Assembly (NCBI GenBank): GCA_027493545.1
Contig: JAOSKR010000002.1
Location: 806,001-870,000, forward strand
Source: Roseovarius sp.
GTDB lineage: Bacteria > Pseudomonadota > Alphaproteobacteria > Rhodobacterales > Rhodobacteraceae
DNA length: 64,000 nt
Direction of reading: 5' to 3'
Part shown: positions 63,395 to 64,000 of the stretch, one piece after another
Numbering within the stretch: position 1 is the stretch's first letter
Layout: the number at the start of each line of letters is the position of its first letter
The notes under the pieces: generated by a model
Databases searched by the model: none
Told to the model about the DNA's origin: nothing
The model's input: only the letters and a program-made list of their open reading frames with translations
Made by a program: the position numbers and the translations under genes

Positions 63395-64000
63395 TCAGTC
63401 CGCCATCCAGCCGGGCTTGCGGCGCGCGAAAAACGCCGCGACGCCCTCCCGCGCCTCGTCGCCGGCCCAGGTTTCGGCCAGCGCGGCGACGGTATCGGCG
63501 ATGGTGTCGTCGTCGATCTTCGGGCCCAGCGCCCGCAGAAGCGCCTTGGCGCGCGCCACCGCGCCCGGCGCGCAGGCGAGATAGGGCGCGACCTCGGCCT
63601 CGATTGCCGCGTTGAGGTCGCCCGCCGGGACCGCCCGCGCCAAAAGCCCCAGCGCCACCGCCTCCTGGGCGCCGAACGGGCGGCCCGACATGAACACCCG
63701 TCGCGCCCGCGCCTCGCCCATGCGGGCGCAGACATAGGGGCCGATGGTGGCGGGGATGAGGCCCAGCCGGGTTTCGGTCAGCGCCATTCGCACCGAATCC
63801 GCCCCGATGGCCACGTCGCAGACGGCGAGCATTCCCACCCCGCCGCCAAAGGCGTTGCCGTGTACCCGGCCGACCAGCGGCTTCGGCAGGGTGTTGAGCG
63901 CCTGCAGCATCCGCGCGAGCTTGCCCGCCTCGGCGGCGCGCGCGTCAGGCGCGGCGTCGAACTGCTCGCGCATCCAGCCAAGGTCGCCGCCGGCGCAGAA
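63395..64000 (-). CDS. enoyl-CoA hydratase/isomerase family protein (N-terminus outside window)
   Basis: Crotonase-fold enzyme, visible from FCAGGDLGWMREQF to the stop, about 201 aa. FCAGGD is the first oxyanion-hole segment; LPKPLVGRVHGNAFGGGVGMLAVCDVAIGADSVRMALTETRLGLIPATIGPYVCARMG carries the second. The GDLGWM start and long A/D-rich insertion resemble methylglutaconyl-CoA hydratase of leucine breakdown, but the identity cannot be fixed without the N-terminus. The reading frame continues beyond 64000. Confidence 0.88.
   Translation of the reverse strand, partial: FCAGGDLGWMREQFDAAPDARAAEAGKLARMLQALNTLPKPLVGRVHGNAFGGGVGMLAVCDVAIGADSVRMALTETRLGLIPATIGPYVCARMGEARARRVFMSGRPFGAQEAVALGLLARAVPAGDLNAAIEAEVAPYLACAPGAVARAKALLRALGPKIDDDTIADTVAALAETWAGDEAREGVAAFFARRKPGWMAD

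Overview
The window is a 64 kb piece of a high-GC alphaproteobacterial chromosome, almost certainly from Rhodobacteraceae (Rhodobacterales). Four things point there: the lpxB-lpxI-lpxA-fabZ-skp-bamA-rseP-dxr-cdsA-uppS-frr-pyrH order, a CckA-type hybrid histidine kinase, an alphaproteobacterial GTTC-N7-GTTC SOS box at recA, and a nuo (complex I) operon interleaved with family-typical small ORFs (DUF5333-like, DUF5337-like, a carboxymuconolactone-decarboxylase-like protein, a NuoE with a helix-hairpin-helix tail). No phage, insertion sequence, CRISPR array or secondary-metabolite cluster was seen.

Layout. 1-1237: 3' part of transketolase (+). 1328-13517: envelope and translation operon on the minus strand, from pyrH, frr, uppS, cdsA, dxr and rseP through bamA, skp, fabZ, lpxA and lpxI to lpxB. 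13588-17211: miaA, an AraC-type regulator and an orphan Tat-exported solute-binding protein (+). 17291-22138: lytic transglycosylase, ssb, typA, two related small secreted proteins and two DUF1330 proteins. 22151-26060: alaS and SOS-regulated recA (-). 26249-32012: sulfotransferase-like gene, cckA, an RsmB/NOP methyltransferase and guaB. 32219-35559: GNAT, selO, a membrane protein and an EEP hydrolase. 35560-36588: a small AT-richer islet with a HEPN-like gene beside tRNA-Glu. 36766-42700: glycosyltransferase, DEAD-box helicase, RNase J, coaX and birA. 42766-63166: a 20 kb nuo operon on the minus strand holding all 14 canonical subunits plus 12 accessory genes. 63395-64000: 5'-truncated crotonase (-).

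How genes work together. The left block makes lipid A, isoprenoid and undecaprenyl precursors and phospholipid, and builds the outer membrane (BamA, Skp, RseP). The nuo block encodes the proton-pumping NADH:quinone oxidoreductase with lineage-specific lipoproteins, tiny membrane proteins and two tandem sugar-O-methyltransferase-like genes inside the transcription unit. BirA, CoaX and RNase J follow downstream in the same direction.

Main caveat. About 30 single-base indels interrupt reading frames, mostly in or next to homopolymers, including in genes that cannot all be dead (recA, alaS, guaB, pyrH, tkt, lpxA, bamA, ssb, nuoD/E/F/L). This looks like uncorrected sequencing error, so I annotate these as single CDSs spanning both frames and give the approximate break points. 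Most of the very long ORFs in the track are shadows or are fused across these breaks.
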